Assembly (NCBI RefSeq): GCF_023370115.1
Contig: NZ_CP097160.1
Span: 1,736,001 to 1,800,000, forward strand
Length of the DNA stretch: 64,000 bases
Direction: 5' to 3'
From: Gulosibacter sediminis
GTDB taxonomy: Bacteria > Actinomycetota > Actinomycetes > Actinomycetales > Microbacteriaceae
Shown: positions 1-10,336 of the stretch, piece after piece
Layout of the letters: every line of letters begins with the position of its first letter
Numbering within the stretch: the stretch's first letter is position 1
Notes under the pieces: generated by a model
The model's database searches: none
What the model was told of the DNA's origin: nothing
The model's input: only the letters and a program-made list of their open reading frames with translations
Program-made: the position numbers and the translations under genes

Positions 1-578
1 GCGAGCACGTGCGCGAGTTCGCCATCGTTGGTGAGGATGAGCAGGCCGCTCGTCTCGCCGTCGAGCCGGCCGACGTTGTAGACCCGCTCGTCGAACTGCT
101 TCGCGAACTGGCGCAGGTCGGGGCGCCCCTGCTCATCGTGCATCGTCGAGACGACGCCGACGGGCTTGTTGAGCATGACGTAGCGCTTGGTCTGGTCGAA
201 CTGCACCGGGGTGCCGTTCACCACGACCTTGTCGTGTTCGGGGTCGATGCGTGTGCCGAGCTCGGTCACGCGCTGGCCGTTGACGCGCACCTTGCCCGCC
301 GTGATGAGGTTTTCGGATGCGCGGCGCGAGGCGACGCCCGCATTCGCGAGCGCCTTCTGCAGGCGCACGCCCTCGGTCGAGAGCTCTTCGCGCGGCGCGG
401 CGGCCGCCGCGGGCCGGTGCTGCGGCTGGAACGGGATGTCGTCGAAGTCGGCGAGCGAATAACCGCCGCGGGGTCGCTCGTGCTTCGCGCGACGCACGGC
501 GTCGCGTTCCTGCTCGCGCTCCTGGCGGCTGCGCTCACGCTCGCCTCGGCGCTCGCGATCACGGTCGTAGTTATTCAT
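1..578 (-). CDS. rluB: Pseudouridine synthase RluB/RsuA family (3' part outside window)
   Basis: Partial gene; the ATG is at 578-576 and about 192 codons are visible before the left edge. It isomerises a uridine to pseudouridine in ribosomal RNA, most likely 23S rRNA. Residues 1-60 are a low-complexity, very basic Arg/Glu-rich leader (MNNYDRDRERRGERE...). An S4 RNA-binding domain follows (RLQKALANAGVASRRASE). The catalytic GRLD motif with the following TSGL lies at 45-65 of the window, just before the edge. The start overlaps the end of scpB by 8 nt, so the two are probably translationally coupled. The family is certain; RluB rather than RsuA is inferred from the usual scpA-scpB-rluB order. 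Confidence 0.93.
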   Translation of the reverse strand, partial: MNNYDRDRERRGERERSRQEREQERDAVRRAKHERPRGGYSLADFDDIPFQPQHRPAAAAAPREELSTEGVRLQKALANAGVASRRASENLITAGKVRVNGQRVTELGTRIDPEHDKVVVNGTPVQFDQTKRYVMLNKPVGVVSTMHDEQGRPDLRQFAKQFDERVYNVGRLDGETSGLLILTNDGELAHVL

Positions 579-1137
579 GGAATCCATCCTGCCCGTCGTC
601 GAGCAACGGGGAAATCTCGGGGAGCTCCTCGAGGGAGTTAATGCCGAGGTGCTGCAGCAGCAGCTCGGTCGTGCTGTAGAGCGTCGCCCCGGTCACCGGC
701 TCGACGCCCGATTCGGTGATGAGGCCGCGGCTGACGAGGGTTCGCACCACGGAGTCGACGTTCACGGCTCGCACCTGGGCGACCTGCGAACGCGTCACGG
801 GTTGGCGGTACGCGATCACCGTGAGGGTCTCGAGTGCCGCCTGTGACAGCCGCGACGGCTGCCGCACCGACACAAAGTCGCCCACGATCTCGTCGAAGTC
901 CGAGCGCACGTACATGCGCCAGCCCCCGCCGACCTCGCGCAGCTCGAAGCCTCGGCGCGCGCCGCCAGACTCTCCATCATAGTCTGCGACGAGTTCGTGC
1001 AGGGCCTGCTGCACCGCCTTGACCGGCTGCGACACGGCGGCCGCGAGCGCGACGACGGGAATCGGCTCGTCGCTGACGAACAGCATCGCCTCGATGGCGC
1101 GCGTGAGATCGACCTCGATGGGTTGGTCATTGGTCAT
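571..1137 (-). CDS. scpB: Segregation and condensation protein B
   Basis: 188-aa ScpB, a kleisin partner of the SMC-ScpAB condensin complex that compacts and separates newly replicated origins. The sequence shows two winged-helix domains: the first around residues 8-75 (EAMLFVSDEPIPVVALA), the second around 95-165 with the family signature ALETLTVIAYRQPVTRSQV. Length is normal. It overlaps scpA upstream by 11 nt and rluB downstream by 8 nt, so scpA-scpB-rluB read as one transcript. Confident on family and role. Confidence 0.96.
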   Translation of the reverse strand: MTNDQPIEVDLTRAIEAMLFVSDEPIPVVALAAAVSQPVKAVQQALHELVADYDGESGGARRGFELREVGGGWRMYVRSDFDEIVGDFVSVRQPSRLSQAALETLTVIAYRQPVTRSQVAQVRAVNVDSVVRTLVSRGLITESGVEPVTGATLYSTTELLLQHLGINSLEELPEISPLLDDGQDGFHE

Positions 1138-1936
1138 AGTCGGCCCCCAGCGTGCTCAAGTCTTCGTCGTTCCAATCTTCGCCGCTCCAGCTCACCGTGA
1201 GCTCCCCGAGCGGCACCTCCTGGTGCAGTTCGACGGCGGCCCGGCGGAACAACTCGAGCACCGCGAGAAAGCGCGCGACGACGACGCCCGCGACATCCGC
1301 ATCCGCCACCAGCTCGCGGAACGTTGCCGGCCCGCCGTCGCGGAGCCGCCCAACGAGCAGGCTCGCCTGTTCGCGTATCGACACGAGCGGCGCGTGCAGG
1401 TGGTCGAGGCCGACCGTGGGGATCTCGCGGGGCGCGAAGACGAGCGCGGCGATCGCGGCGAAGTCGTCGAGCGAGTGGGTCCACACGAGATCGGGCACGC
1501 GGTCGATGAACTTCTGCTCGAGCGGCACCGTGCGGGCGGTGCGACGTGCCTCAGTCTCGAAGTGGCCGCGGAACCACTCGGCCGCCTCCTTGAACGCACG
1601 GTACTGCAGCAGCCGCGCGAACAGCAGGTCGCGGGCCTCGAGCACCGCGACGTCTTCGGCGTCGACGTAGTCGCCCTGCGGCAACAGGCTCACGAGCTTC
1701 ATGTCGAGCAGCGTCGCGGCGACGACGATGAACTCGCTCGCGCGGTCGAGTTCCTCGGCCCGCTCGAGCTGAGCGACATAGGCGATGAACTCGTCAGTCA
1801 CCCGCGACAGCGAGATCTCGGTGATGTCGAGCTCGTGGCGGCCGATGAGCTGCAACAGCAGGTCGAACGGCCCCTGAAACACGTCGAGGGCGACTCGAAA
1901 GTCGCCCTCCTTGGGTGCCTCGCTAGGCGGCTGCAC
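1127..1936 (-). CDS. scpA: Segregation and condensation protein A
   Basis: Kleisin subunit of SMC-ScpAB. The N-terminal SMC-binding motif FQGPFDLLLQLIGRHELDI and the family stretch LLDMKLVSLLP are clear, and the C-terminal winged helix (FLAVLELFRR...) is intact. The open frame runs further upstream inside parA, but the extra residues are a Ser/Arg/Pro-rich shadow of parA. I start at the GTG at 1936-1934 (VQPPSEAPKEGDF), giving 269 aa and a 14-nt overlap with the end of parA, consistent with coupled translation. A start a few codons to either side cannot be excluded. Confidence 0.93.
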   Translation of the reverse strand: MQPPSEAPKEGDFRVALDVFQGPFDLLLQLIGRHELDITEISLSRVTDEFIAYVAQLERAEELDRASEFIVVAATLLDMKLVSLLPQGDYVDAEDVAVLEARDLLFARLLQYRAFKEAAEWFRGHFETEARRTARTVPLEQKFIDRVPDLVWTHSLDDFAAIAALVFAPREIPTVGLDHLHAPLVSIREQASLLVGRLRDGGPATFRELVADADVAGVVVARFLAVLELFRRAAVELHQEVPLGELTVSWSGEDWNDEDLSTLGADYDQ

Positions 1937-2912
1937 CGCGGGCCACCAGCTCGCGGGCCAGCTGCCGGTAGGCCTTCGCCGCCGCGTGTTCTGGCGCGAA
2001 CTCGACGATCGGTACGCCGGCAATCGACGCGTCGGGGAACTTCACGGTGCGGCCGATGACGGTGTCGAATACCTTGTCGCCGAACACCTCAAAGACACGG
2101 TCGAGCACCTCGCGCGAGTGCAGGGTTCGGCCGTCGAACATGGTCGGCAGGATGCCGTCGAGCTCGAGCGCCGGGTTGAGGCGCGAGCGCACCTTCTCGA
2201 TGGTCTCGATGAGCAGGGCGACGCCACGCAGCGCGAAGTACTCGCATTCGAGGGGAATCATCACGCCGTGGCTCGCGGTAAGCGCGTTCACGGTGAGCAG
2301 GCCGAGCGACGGCTGGCAGTCGATGAGCACGAGGTCGTAGTCGTCGGCGACCTTGCGGATGATCGACGCGAGGATCTGCTCGCGGGCCACCTCGGTGACG
2401 AGGTGCACCTCGGCGGCCGAGAGGTCGATGTTCGCGGGGATCACATCGAGGCCCTCGAAGTGGGTCTTCGCGATCGCGGCGTGCGGGTCGGACTCGCGGC
2501 CGATGAGCAGGTCGTAGATCGTCAGCGAGTTGTGCGTCGAAATGCCGAGGCCGGCCGAGAGTGCGCCCTGCGGGTCGAAGTCGATGCAGAGCACGCGCCG
2601 ACCGTACGACGCGAGCGATGCGGCGAGGTTGATCGAGGTCGTCGTCTTGCCGACGCCACCCTTCTGGTTGCACATCGCGATGACGCGCGCGGGGCCGTGC
2701 TCGGGCAGCGGCTCGGGCTCGGGAAACTTGTTGTACTGCCGGGTCGACACGGCCTCGGCCGAGCGGGGCTGGCCGGGAGCACTGCCTTCGGCGGGTTCGG
2801 GCGCGGGGCCGGTGACCGGCCGCGGCTTGGTCTTGGGCTTCGACTTGAGCAGATCAGCCGGAACCTCGAGGCCCGGCAGCTCGGGCAGGTCGGCTTCGTT
2901 CATTGCAGACAC
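1923..2912 (-). CDS. parA: ParA family ATPase (chromosome partitioning)
   Basis: ParA/Soj-type ATPase, about 329 aa. The deviant Walker A KGGVGKTT is at about residues 84-91, followed by DFDPQGALSAGLG and the Walker B-like LIDCQPSLG. Residues 1-75 are a Pro/Lys/Glu-rich disordered leader. In-frame ATGs lie upstream (3008, 2936), but an ideal Shine-Dalgarno AAGGAGG (2927-2921) lies 8 nt before the GTG at 2912, so I use that start. No parB is beside it; this is the orphan ParA that accompanies scpAB in many actinobacteria, so a role in segregation together with SMC is inferred rather than shown. Confidence 0.93.
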   Translation of the reverse strand: MSAMNEADLPELPGLEVPADLLKSKPKTKPRPVTGPAPEPAEGSAPGQPRSAEAVSTRQYNKFPEPEPLPEHGPARVIAMCNQKGGVGKTTTSINLAASLASYGRRVLCIDFDPQGALSAGLGISTHNSLTIYDLLIGRESDPHAAIAKTHFEGLDVIPANIDLSAAEVHLVTEVAREQILASIIRKVADDYDLVLIDCQPSLGLLTVNALTASHGVMIPLECEYFALRGVALLIETIEKVRSRLNPALELDGILPTMFDGRTLHSREVLDRVFEVFGDKVFDTVIGRTVKFPDASIAGVPIVEFAPEHAAAKAYRQLARELVARGAAA

Positions 2913-3012
2913 TGTCGCCGCCTCCTTTTTCGACATGTTGATCACGCGTTTCCAAATAGTAAGCACCGCCCCGGGCACGCCCTTGCTGCCTCGCCGCTTC
3001 GCAACCACTGCA

Positions 3013-3037
3013 CTTCAAGTACAGGTTGAACTTGAGG
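3013..3037. promoter_or_regulatory. Inverted repeat upstream of parA
   Basis: CTTCAAGT (3013-3020), 9 nt, ACTTGAGG (3030-3037): 7 of 8 positions pair. It lies about 100 bp before the parA start, in a 200-bp gene-free stretch. It looks like a dimeric regulator site, but no regulator family can be named: the HspR HAIR repeat has the arms in the other order. Confidence 0.4.
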
Positions 3038-3065
3038 TTCGGCGTGTCGTCGCACCGAACAGGCA

Positions 3066-3097
3066 GCGAGCGCGGCCGCGATTGCGGCCGCGCTCGC
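3066..3097 (-). terminator. Hairpin terminator of the alcohol dehydrogenase gene
   Basis: Perfect 14-bp stem (3066-3079 with 3084-3097, GCGAGCGCGGCCGC and its complement) and a 4-nt loop, 20 nt past the alcohol dehydrogenase stop. There is no T tract, which is common for GC-rich actinobacterial terminators. It insulates adh from parA downstream. Confidence 0.7.
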
Positions 3098-3117
3098 GAC
3101 GAGTCTGCTGCGATGTA

Positions 3118-4170
3118 TTAGTGGATCAGCACCTTGAGCGCGTCTTCCTTCGCGGCATTGCCGAACACCTCGTACGCCGTCAAGAAGTCATCGAAGGCGA
3201 ACTCGTGGGTGACGAATTTGTCTGCGGGCAGCTGTTTTTGCGCAACCAGCTTGAGCAGCATCGGCAGCGTGGTCGTGCTCACGAGGCCGGTGGTGATGGC
3301 AAGGTCGTCGATCCAGATCTTGTTCAGCGGCAGTTCGACCGGCGCCCCGTGCACGCCCGCATTCGCGAGTGTGCCGCCCGGGCGGAGGATGTTGAGAGCA
3401 GCATCGAATGTGTCGGGGATACCCACGGCCTCGATCGAAACATCGACGCCGAGGCCATCGGTAAGCGCGATCACTTTGTCTTCCCAACCGGGCTCGCCCG
3501 AGTTGACGGTGTCGGATGCACCAAAGATGGCCGCACGCGCGAGACGGTTGTCATCGAGGTCGATCGCGATGATCTTCGACGGGCCGTAGAGCCGCGCCGT
3601 CATAACTGCAGCAAGCCCGACGGGGCCGGCACCGACGACCGCGACGACATCGCCGGGCTTCGTGCGTCCATTGCGCACACCGATCTCGAACCCGGTGGGG
3701 AGGATGTCGGAGAGCACGATCGCTTCCTTGTCGCTCATCCCTTCGGGCACCTTGTAGGTGGACGTGTCGGCGAAGGGAACTCGCACGTACTCGGCCTGGG
3801 TGCCGTCGATGAGGTGGCCGAAAATCCAGCCGACGCCCGATGCCCCCTCGTCGGCGAGGCAGTGGCTGTAGAGGCCCTGTTTGCAGTAGCTGCAGTGACC
3901 GCAGGCGCTCACACAGGAGAGAATGACGCGGTCGCCGACCTTGAGCTCGGCAACACCGCTGCCGACTTCGGTTACGACGCCGACGCCTTCATGGCCGAGG
4001 ATGCGCCCCGGTTCAACCGCGGGCACGTCGCCCTTCAGAATGTGGAGGTCGGTGCCGCAGATGGTGGTGGCTACCATCTTGACGATGACGTCGGTGGGGT
4101 GCTGGATTTGCGGGTCGGGGACGTCGGTCCAAACTTTTTGACCGGGGCCCTGGTACACAAGTGCCTTCAT
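3118..4170 (-). CDS. Zinc-dependent alcohol dehydrogenase (MDR superfamily)
   Basis: 350-aa medium-chain dehydrogenase, NAD(P)-dependent, probably oxidising or reducing an alcohol/aldehyde pair. Catalytic-zinc residues are visible in TICGTDLHI (Cys near 38) and GHEGVG; the structural-zinc cysteines are in CGHCSYCKQGLYSHC near residues 90-110; the Rossmann motif is GAGPVGLAAV. Length is normal. An AAAGGGA ribosome site precedes the ATG. It stands alone, with its own putative operator (4224-4245) and a strong terminator (3066-3097), between xerD and parA. This is a place where the conserved block normally has no such gene, so it looks like a later insertion. The substrate cannot be told from the sequence. 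Confidence 0.92.
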   Translation of the reverse strand: MKALVYQGPGQKVWTDVPDPQIQHPTDVIVKMVATTICGTDLHILKGDVPAVEPGRILGHEGVGVVTEVGSGVAELKVGDRVILSCVSACGHCSYCKQGLYSHCLADEGASGVGWIFGHLIDGTQAEYVRVPFADTSTYKVPEGMSDKEAIVLSDILPTGFEIGVRNGRTKPGDVVAVVGAGPVGLAAVMTARLYGPSKIIAIDLDDNRLARAAIFGASDTVNSGEPGWEDKVIALTDGLGVDVSIEAVGIPDTFDAALNILRPGGTLANAGVHGAPVELPLNKIWIDDLAITTGLVSTTTLPMLLKLVAQKQLPADKFVTHEFAFDDFLTAYEVFGNAAKEDALKVLIH

Positions 4171-4223
4171 TTTGGGTTCCCTTTCGGCTTCTTTCCGGGA
4201 CGGAGCAAAATGCGGGGATAGAA

Positions 4224-4245
4224 GATTCGCTTAAGTCGGCGAATC
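4224..4245. promoter_or_regulatory. Candidate operator upstream of the alcohol dehydrogenase
   Basis: GATTCGC-N8-GCGAATC is a perfect 7-bp inverted repeat 54 bp before the adh ATG. Its position suits a repressor or activator site. The rest of the 289-bp gap (4171-4459) holds only the adh ribosome site and a weak hairpin past xerD. Confidence 0.45.
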
Positions 4246-4340
4246 GGCTTCTCGGTGACTGTCTTTCCGCTTTCCATGCTATTCACCGATGACTACGCGA
4301 GCCTGAGCCGTCCTCCACCACAGGGACAATCGCCCGCCCC

Positions 4341-4374
4341 AGCCGACCGAAGCCGCCCACGATCCGGGTCGGCT
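4341..4374 (-). terminator. Weak hairpin downstream of xerD
   Basis: AGCCGACC (4341-4348) can pair with GGTCGGCT (4367-4374), an 8-bp stem with an 18-nt loop, about 85 nt past the xerD stop. Possible terminator of the pyrG-NUDIX-xerD transcript; weak. Confidence 0.3.
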
Positions 4375-4459
4375 CCGTCGTTTCTCCCGACGTCAGAGGT
4401 CGATGAGGGCGTCCTCCCTCGAACTCCCGATGCGTAGAGAATTGCGCACCGACCGCGCG

Positions 4460-5359
4460 CTACCGCGCCCGAGGATGCGCGAGCGCGTACATCTCGCGCA
4501 GCGCGTCGGCCGTTACCTTCGTATAAATCTGCGTCGTCGACACCGAGGAGTGGCCGAGCAGCTCCTGCACGACCCGCACATCCGCCCCGCCCTGCATGAG
4601 GTGCGTCGCGAACGAGTGGCGCAGCGTGTGCGGCGACACATGCGTCGTGAGTTCGGCGCGCTCGGCGACGCGCTGCAAGATGTTCCACGCGCTATTGCGT
4701 GAGAGCGGGCCGCCGCGCACGCCGAGGAACAGTGCAGGCGAGCCCTTGCCCTTCGCCGCGAACCCCGGCCGGGCCCGCACGAGGTAGGCGTTGAGCGCAT
4801 CCTGGGCGAACGAGCCGAGCGGCACGACGCGATGCTTGTCGCCCTTGCCCCGCACCCGCACCATGTCGCGGTCGATGACGTCGTCGACGGCGAGGCCGAC
4901 CGCCTCCGAAATGCGGGCGCCCGAGGCATAGAGCACCTCAAGCAGCGCCCGGTCGCGCAGCTGCTCGGGAGTGTCGCCGCCCGCGGCATCAAGGAGGCGC
5001 TGCACCTCGTCGACCGTGAGCGCCTTCGGGAGTCGCTTCGGCAGCTTTGGTGTTTGGAGCTCGCTCGCGACGTCCTCCGGCACGACGCCCTCGTCGTCGA
5101 GGAAACGGTGGAAGCCACGCACGCTCGAGGCGATGCGGGCCGCCGAGGAGGCGGCCAGGTTGAGGCCGTCGGGGTCGCGCAGCCAGGCCATGAACTCGCG
5201 GGGCTCGTTCGCCGTCACCTGCGCCGGGTCGTCGATGCCCTGCTCGGCGAGAAACTCGACGTATCGGTCGAGGTCACGGCGGTAGGCGCCGAGCGAATTG
5301 GCCGAGAGCCCCCGCTCGATGGTGAGGTGCCGAAGGTACCGTTCGGCGAAGCGGTTCAC
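4460..5359 (-). CDS. xerD: Site-specific tyrosine recombinase XerD
   Basis: 299-aa tyrosine recombinase that resolves chromosome dimers at dif together with XerC. All catalytic residues fall at the same positions as in E. coli XerD, within one residue: Arg149 (SGARISEA), Lys172 (RGKGDKH), His244 and Arg247 (PHTLRHSF), His270 (LLGH), Tyr279 (TTQIYT). The N-terminal SAM-like core-binding domain covers residues 1-105. The start overlaps the NUDIX gene by 4 nt (ATGA), so translation is coupled. The dif site is not in this window. Confidence 0.96.
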   Translation of the reverse strand: MNRFAERYLRHLTIERGLSANSLGAYRRDLDRYVEFLAEQGIDDPAQVTANEPREFMAWLRDPDGLNLAASSAARIASSVRGFHRFLDDEGVVPEDVASELQTPKLPKRLPKALTVDEVQRLLDAAGGDTPEQLRDRALLEVLYASGARISEAVGLAVDDVIDRDMVRVRGKGDKHRVVPLGSFAQDALNAYLVRARPGFAAKGKGSPALFLGVRGGPLSRNSAWNILQRVAERAELTTHVSPHTLRHSFATHLMQGGADVRVVQELLGHSSVSTTQIYTKVTADALREMYALAHPRAR

Positions 5360-6011
5360 GCGCGCCGTCCGCCCTCGAGGGCGCGCGGCGTCACCCCCGG
5401 CCCGGGCGAGCGGGTCGGCCAGGGCGTTGCGGCGTCGCGCAGCGTCGACCAGCCGCGGCGGCGCGACTCATTCGCGACGAGCAGCGCCTGCAGCAGCGCG
5501 GGGTTGTGCAGCTCGCCCGCGAGCACCGCGTCGATGGCGTCGTCGAGCGCGACCCAGCGCGTCTCGATGTCGGCCTCCTCGAGCGTGCGCTCGAACTCGA
5601 GCGGCGAGGTGGTGAGGCCGCGGGCGAGGAAGATGCGAATCGACTCGTTCGAGCCGCCCGGGCTGTTCCAGAAGTCGTGCAGCAGCCACCACTGCGACGC
5701 CTCGAGCTGCGCCTCCTCGGCGAGCTCGCGCTGTGCGGCGACGAGCGGTGACTCGTCGGGGCCGCCGTCGAGCAGTCCGGCCGGGATCTCCCAGTTGCGG
5801 GCGCGCACGGGGTGACGGTACTGCGAAATGAGCAGCACCTCGTCGTCGTCGTTGATCGCGAGCACCGCGACGGCCGAGGTGTGGTCGATGTACTCGCGGT
5901 GCATCACGGCGTCGCGGTACTGCACCTCGTCGTCGACCAAGTTCCACACCCAGCCGCGGTGCACGAGTCGCTGCGATCGCAGTTCGTGCACCTCGGGCTC
6001 GTCGCGCAGGG

Positions 6012-6015
<4 letters not shown>
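5356..6015 (-). CDS. NUDIX hydrolase, ADP-ribose pyrophosphatase type
   Basis: 219 aa. The N-terminal strand region and GWVWNLVDD, the [12 protein letters not shown] core and [10 protein letters not shown]...REL.EEA make it a homologue of the ADP-ribose pyrophosphatase located between pyrG and xerD in actinobacteria (Rv1700 in M. tuberculosis). The NUDIX glutamates (Glu88, Arg96-Glu97, Glu100-Glu101) are present, while the terminal Gly of the box is Gln103. It would hydrolyse ADP-ribose to AMP and ribose 5-phosphate. It overlaps both neighbours by 4 nt. The last 35 residues are Arg/Pro/Gly-rich. Confidence 0.9.
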
Positions 6016-7709
<1,694 letters not shown>

Positions 7710-7715
7710 GGATTC

Positions 7716-9431
7716 TCAGCCTACCTCACGCGCTCCGCGGCGCAGCAGTTCTTCAGCGTGTGCCCGGCCGGTTTCCGACTCGGTCAGGCCTGACAGCAGG
7801 CGAGTCATCTCTTCGACCCGCCCGGGCGCGTCGAGCTCGCGGATGGACGAGGTCGTGACCTGCCCCTCCGTCGCCTTCTCGATGCGCACGTGATGATCGG
7901 CGAACGCGGCGACCTGCGCGAGGTGCGTCACCACGATCACCTGGCTCGTTGCCGCGAGGCGCTGCAGCCGCGCACCGATCTCGAGCGCCGCGGCGCCGCC
8001 GACGCCGGCGTCGACCTCGTCGAACACGAGGGTCGGCACGGGGCTCGCCGCCGCGAGCACGACCTCGAGCGCGAGCATGACGCGGCTGAGTTCACCGCCG
8101 GATGCGCCGACCGCGAGTGGCGACGGCTTCGCGCCCGGATGCGGCGTGAGCAGAAACTGCACCTGGTCGCGGCCGGTGCGGCGGATGCGCTCCCCCGGCG
8201 TCACGTCGACGTGCAGGCGCGCGTTCGGCATGGCGAGGGCCGCGAGCTCGCCGGTTGCGCGCTCGGCGAGTTCCTCGGCCGCGGCGGTGCGAAGGTTGCT
8301 GAGCCGCGTCGCGGCCTCGTCGAGGTCGGTGGCGAGCGCCTCGACCGTTGCCGCGAGCTGCGGGATGCGCGTGTCGTCGCTCGTGAGTTCGAGCAGGCGC
8401 CGCCCCGCGTCGGCGGCACGTTCCGAGATCTCGTCGAGCTCGCCGTCGTAGCGACGTTTGAGGTCTTCGAGCAGCGTGAGCCGCTCGTTGAGCGAGTCGA
8501 GCTCGCCCACGCCGTCGGTGTCGAGGTCGGCGAGGTAGCCGCCGAGCTGCGCTGCGAGATCGTCGATCGTGTACTCGAGGTCGTTTGCGGCCTCGGCGAC
8601 GGATTCGAGGCTCGAGTCGCTCCGCAGCGCCCGGTCGATCGCGGTGCGCACCTCGCGGGCGCGGTCACGCAGCGATCCGGCCGGATGCTCGCCCGAGAGC
8701 AGCTCGTGCGCGCCACCAACGTCGCTGCGCAGCTGCTCGCGGTTGCTGAGCCGCTCGATGCGGCCGAGCAGTTCCTTGTCTTCGCCGGGCTGCGGCGCGA
8801 TCGCGTCGACCGCATCCGAAAGCGTGCGCAGGCCCTCGCGCTCGGCCTCGCGCTCACCCGCCGAGGCGCGCAGGGCGTCGAGTTCCTGCTGCCGCTCGCG
8901 CAGCTCGTCGTGGAGGCGGGCGACGCGGTCGAGCGCATCCGCCACCTCGGCGCCGCCGAAGCGGTCGAGCGCGGTGCGCTGCGCATCCTCACGGGTGAGC
9001 CGCAGTTGTTCGGACTGCCCGTGCACGGCGACGAGGTGCTCCCCCGCGCTCGCAAGCACGCTCGCCGGCACGGCGCGGCCGCCGAGCCAGGCGCGCGAGC
9101 GGCCCGATTTCGCGACCTGCCGCGCGAGCACGACCTCGGCGCGGGTCGCGTCACCGTCGGTGAAGGGTTCTGCCTCGCCGCCGGCTTCGGCGACGAGCTC
9201 GGCGATGGGGCCGCTCGGGTCGATGACGGCGTGTCCCTCGACGACGGCCTTCTCGGCGTTGGCGCGCACCGCGTCGCTCGTGGCGCGGCCGCCAAGCAGT
9301 AGGCCGAGCGCCGTCACCACCATCGTCTTGCCCGCGCCGGTCTCACCGGTAATTGCGGTGAAGCCCGGGCCCAGTGGCAGCCGAGCCTGATCGATGACGC
9401 CGAGCGAACGGATCTCGATGTCGTCGAGCAT
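7716..9431 (-). CDS. recN: DNA repair protein RecN
   Basis: 571-aa SMC-like ATPase for double-strand-break repair. The Walker A GETGAGKT is near residues 30-37, a long coiled coil covers roughly residues 150-370, and the C-terminal ABC half carries GGELSRVMLALE and LVFDEVDAGVGG. The frame continues upstream inside nadK, but only as a shadow; the ATG at 9431 (MLDDIEIRSLGVI) overlaps the nadK stop by 1 nt (TAATG), so translation is re-initiated. No SOS box was noticed directly before it, since it lies inside the operon. Confidence 0.96.
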   Translation of the reverse strand: MLDDIEIRSLGVIDQARLPLGPGFTAITGETGAGKTMVVTALGLLLGGRATSDAVRANAEKAVVEGHAVIDPSGPIAELVAEAGGEAEPFTDGDATRAEVVLARQVAKSGRSRAWLGGRAVPASVLASAGEHLVAVHGQSEQLRLTREDAQRTALDRFGGAEVADALDRVARLHDELRERQQELDALRASAGEREAEREGLRTLSDAVDAIAPQPGEDKELLGRIERLSNREQLRSDVGGAHELLSGEHPAGSLRDRAREVRTAIDRALRSDSSLESVAEAANDLEYTIDDLAAQLGGYLADLDTDGVGELDSLNERLTLLEDLKRRYDGELDEISERAADAGRRLLELTSDDTRIPQLAATVEALATDLDEAATRLSNLRTAAAEELAERATGELAALAMPNARLHVDVTPGERIRRTGRDQVQFLLTPHPGAKPSPLAVGASGGELSRVMLALEVVLAAASPVPTLVFDEVDAGVGGAAALEIGARLQRLAATSQVIVVTHLAQVAAFADHHVRIEKATEGQVTTSSIRELDAPGRVEEMTRLLSGLTESETGRAHAEELLRRGAREVG

Positions 9432-10336
9432 TAGCCGCGCCAGCCCACCGTCGGCAGCTGGAACTTCTTCACGAGGCGCGTCGTGAACGGCCCCGGGTGC
9501 AGGCGCGCGAGGCGCACCGGTTGCTCCGAACGCGTGCCGGTCACGCGCGAGCCCGCGGGCAGGTCGAGCCGGCGGCGGCCGTCGAGCCAGATGATCGCAT
9601 CCGGCCCCTCGGGGTGAATCTCGACGGCGAGCTCCGAGTCGGGCGCGACGACGATGGGTTTCGTGAACAGCGCGTGCGCCGAAACGGGCACGAGCAGCAG
9701 CGCTTCGACGGCAGGCCACACGATCGGCCCGCCCGCCGAGAACGAGTACGCGGTCGACCCAGTCGGGGTCGAGAACAGCACGCCGTCGCAGCCGAAGCTC
9801 GAGAGCGGCTCGCCGTCGACGTCGATGCCGACCGAGAGCATCCGCTGCCGATTTCCCTTTTCAATCGAGGCTTCGTTGAGAGCCCAGCCGGTTTCGACCG
9901 TGCCGTCGGGCTGGCGCACGTCGACGCGCAGCGCCATGCGTTCCTCGACCTCGTAGCCGCGGTCGATCGCGCGCTGCAGCACGAGCGGCAGCGACTCGCG
10001 CTCCGACTCGGCCAGGAAGCCGACGTGGCCGAGGTTCACGCCGAGCACGGGCACGTTTGCCTCGCGCGCGAGGTCGACGCCGAGCAGGATCGTGCCATCG
10101 CCGCCGAGCACGACGACGAGCTCGCAGTCCGCGACCTCGCAGTCAATGCCGAGGCGTTCGACCTCCGCGGGCAGGTCCTCACGCTGGTGTTCGGTGAGTT
10201 CCCTAGCGAACGCTTCCTCGAGCACCGGCACGATGTCGTGCGCCGCCAAGAAGCGCAGCGTGTCTAGGGTCGCGTCGATCGCCTCGTCGCGGGCGACGTG
10301 GCCCACCACCAGGATTCTGCGAACTTCGCTGCTCAT
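9431..10336 (-). CDS. nadK: NAD kinase
   Basis: 301 aa. It phosphorylates NAD to NADP. GGDGT is at residues 78-82; CDGVLFSTPTGSTAYSFSAGG is the second conserved motif, and ALNEASIEK carries the substrate-binding Asn-Glu. Tail-to-head contacts with tlyA (4-nt ATGA overlap) and recN (1 nt) put it in one operon, the same order as Rv1694-Rv1696 in M. tuberculosis. Confidence 0.96.
   Translation of the reverse strand: MSSEVRRILVVGHVARDEAIDATLDTLRFLAAHDIVPVLEEAFARELTEHQREDLPAEVERLGIDCEVADCELVVVLGGDGTILLGVDLAREANVPVLGVNLGHVGFLAESERESLPLVLQRAIDRGYEVEERMALRVDVRQPDGTVETGWALNEASIEKGNRQRMLSVGIDVDGEPLSSFGCDGVLFSTPTGSTAYSFSAGGPIVWPAVEALLLVPVSAHALFTKPIVVAPDSELAVEIHPEGPDAIIWLDGRRRLDLPAGSRVTGTRSEQPVRLARLHPGPFTTRLVKKFQLPTVGWRG

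Noticed and set aside
3013-3037. HspR (HAIR) or SoxR binding site
   Set aside because: HAIR is CTTGAGT-N7-ACTCAAG, the arms here are the other way round; a SoxR box has no spacer.
2530-4221. A 563-codon plus-strand frame across parA and the alcohol dehydrogenase
   Set aside because: Opposite strand of two recognised genes, no domain similarity.
4255-4437. A 60-codon plus-strand frame in the xerD-adh gap
   Set aside because: No ribosome site, Pro/Ser-rich and no conservation signal visible; it overlaps a weak hairpin.
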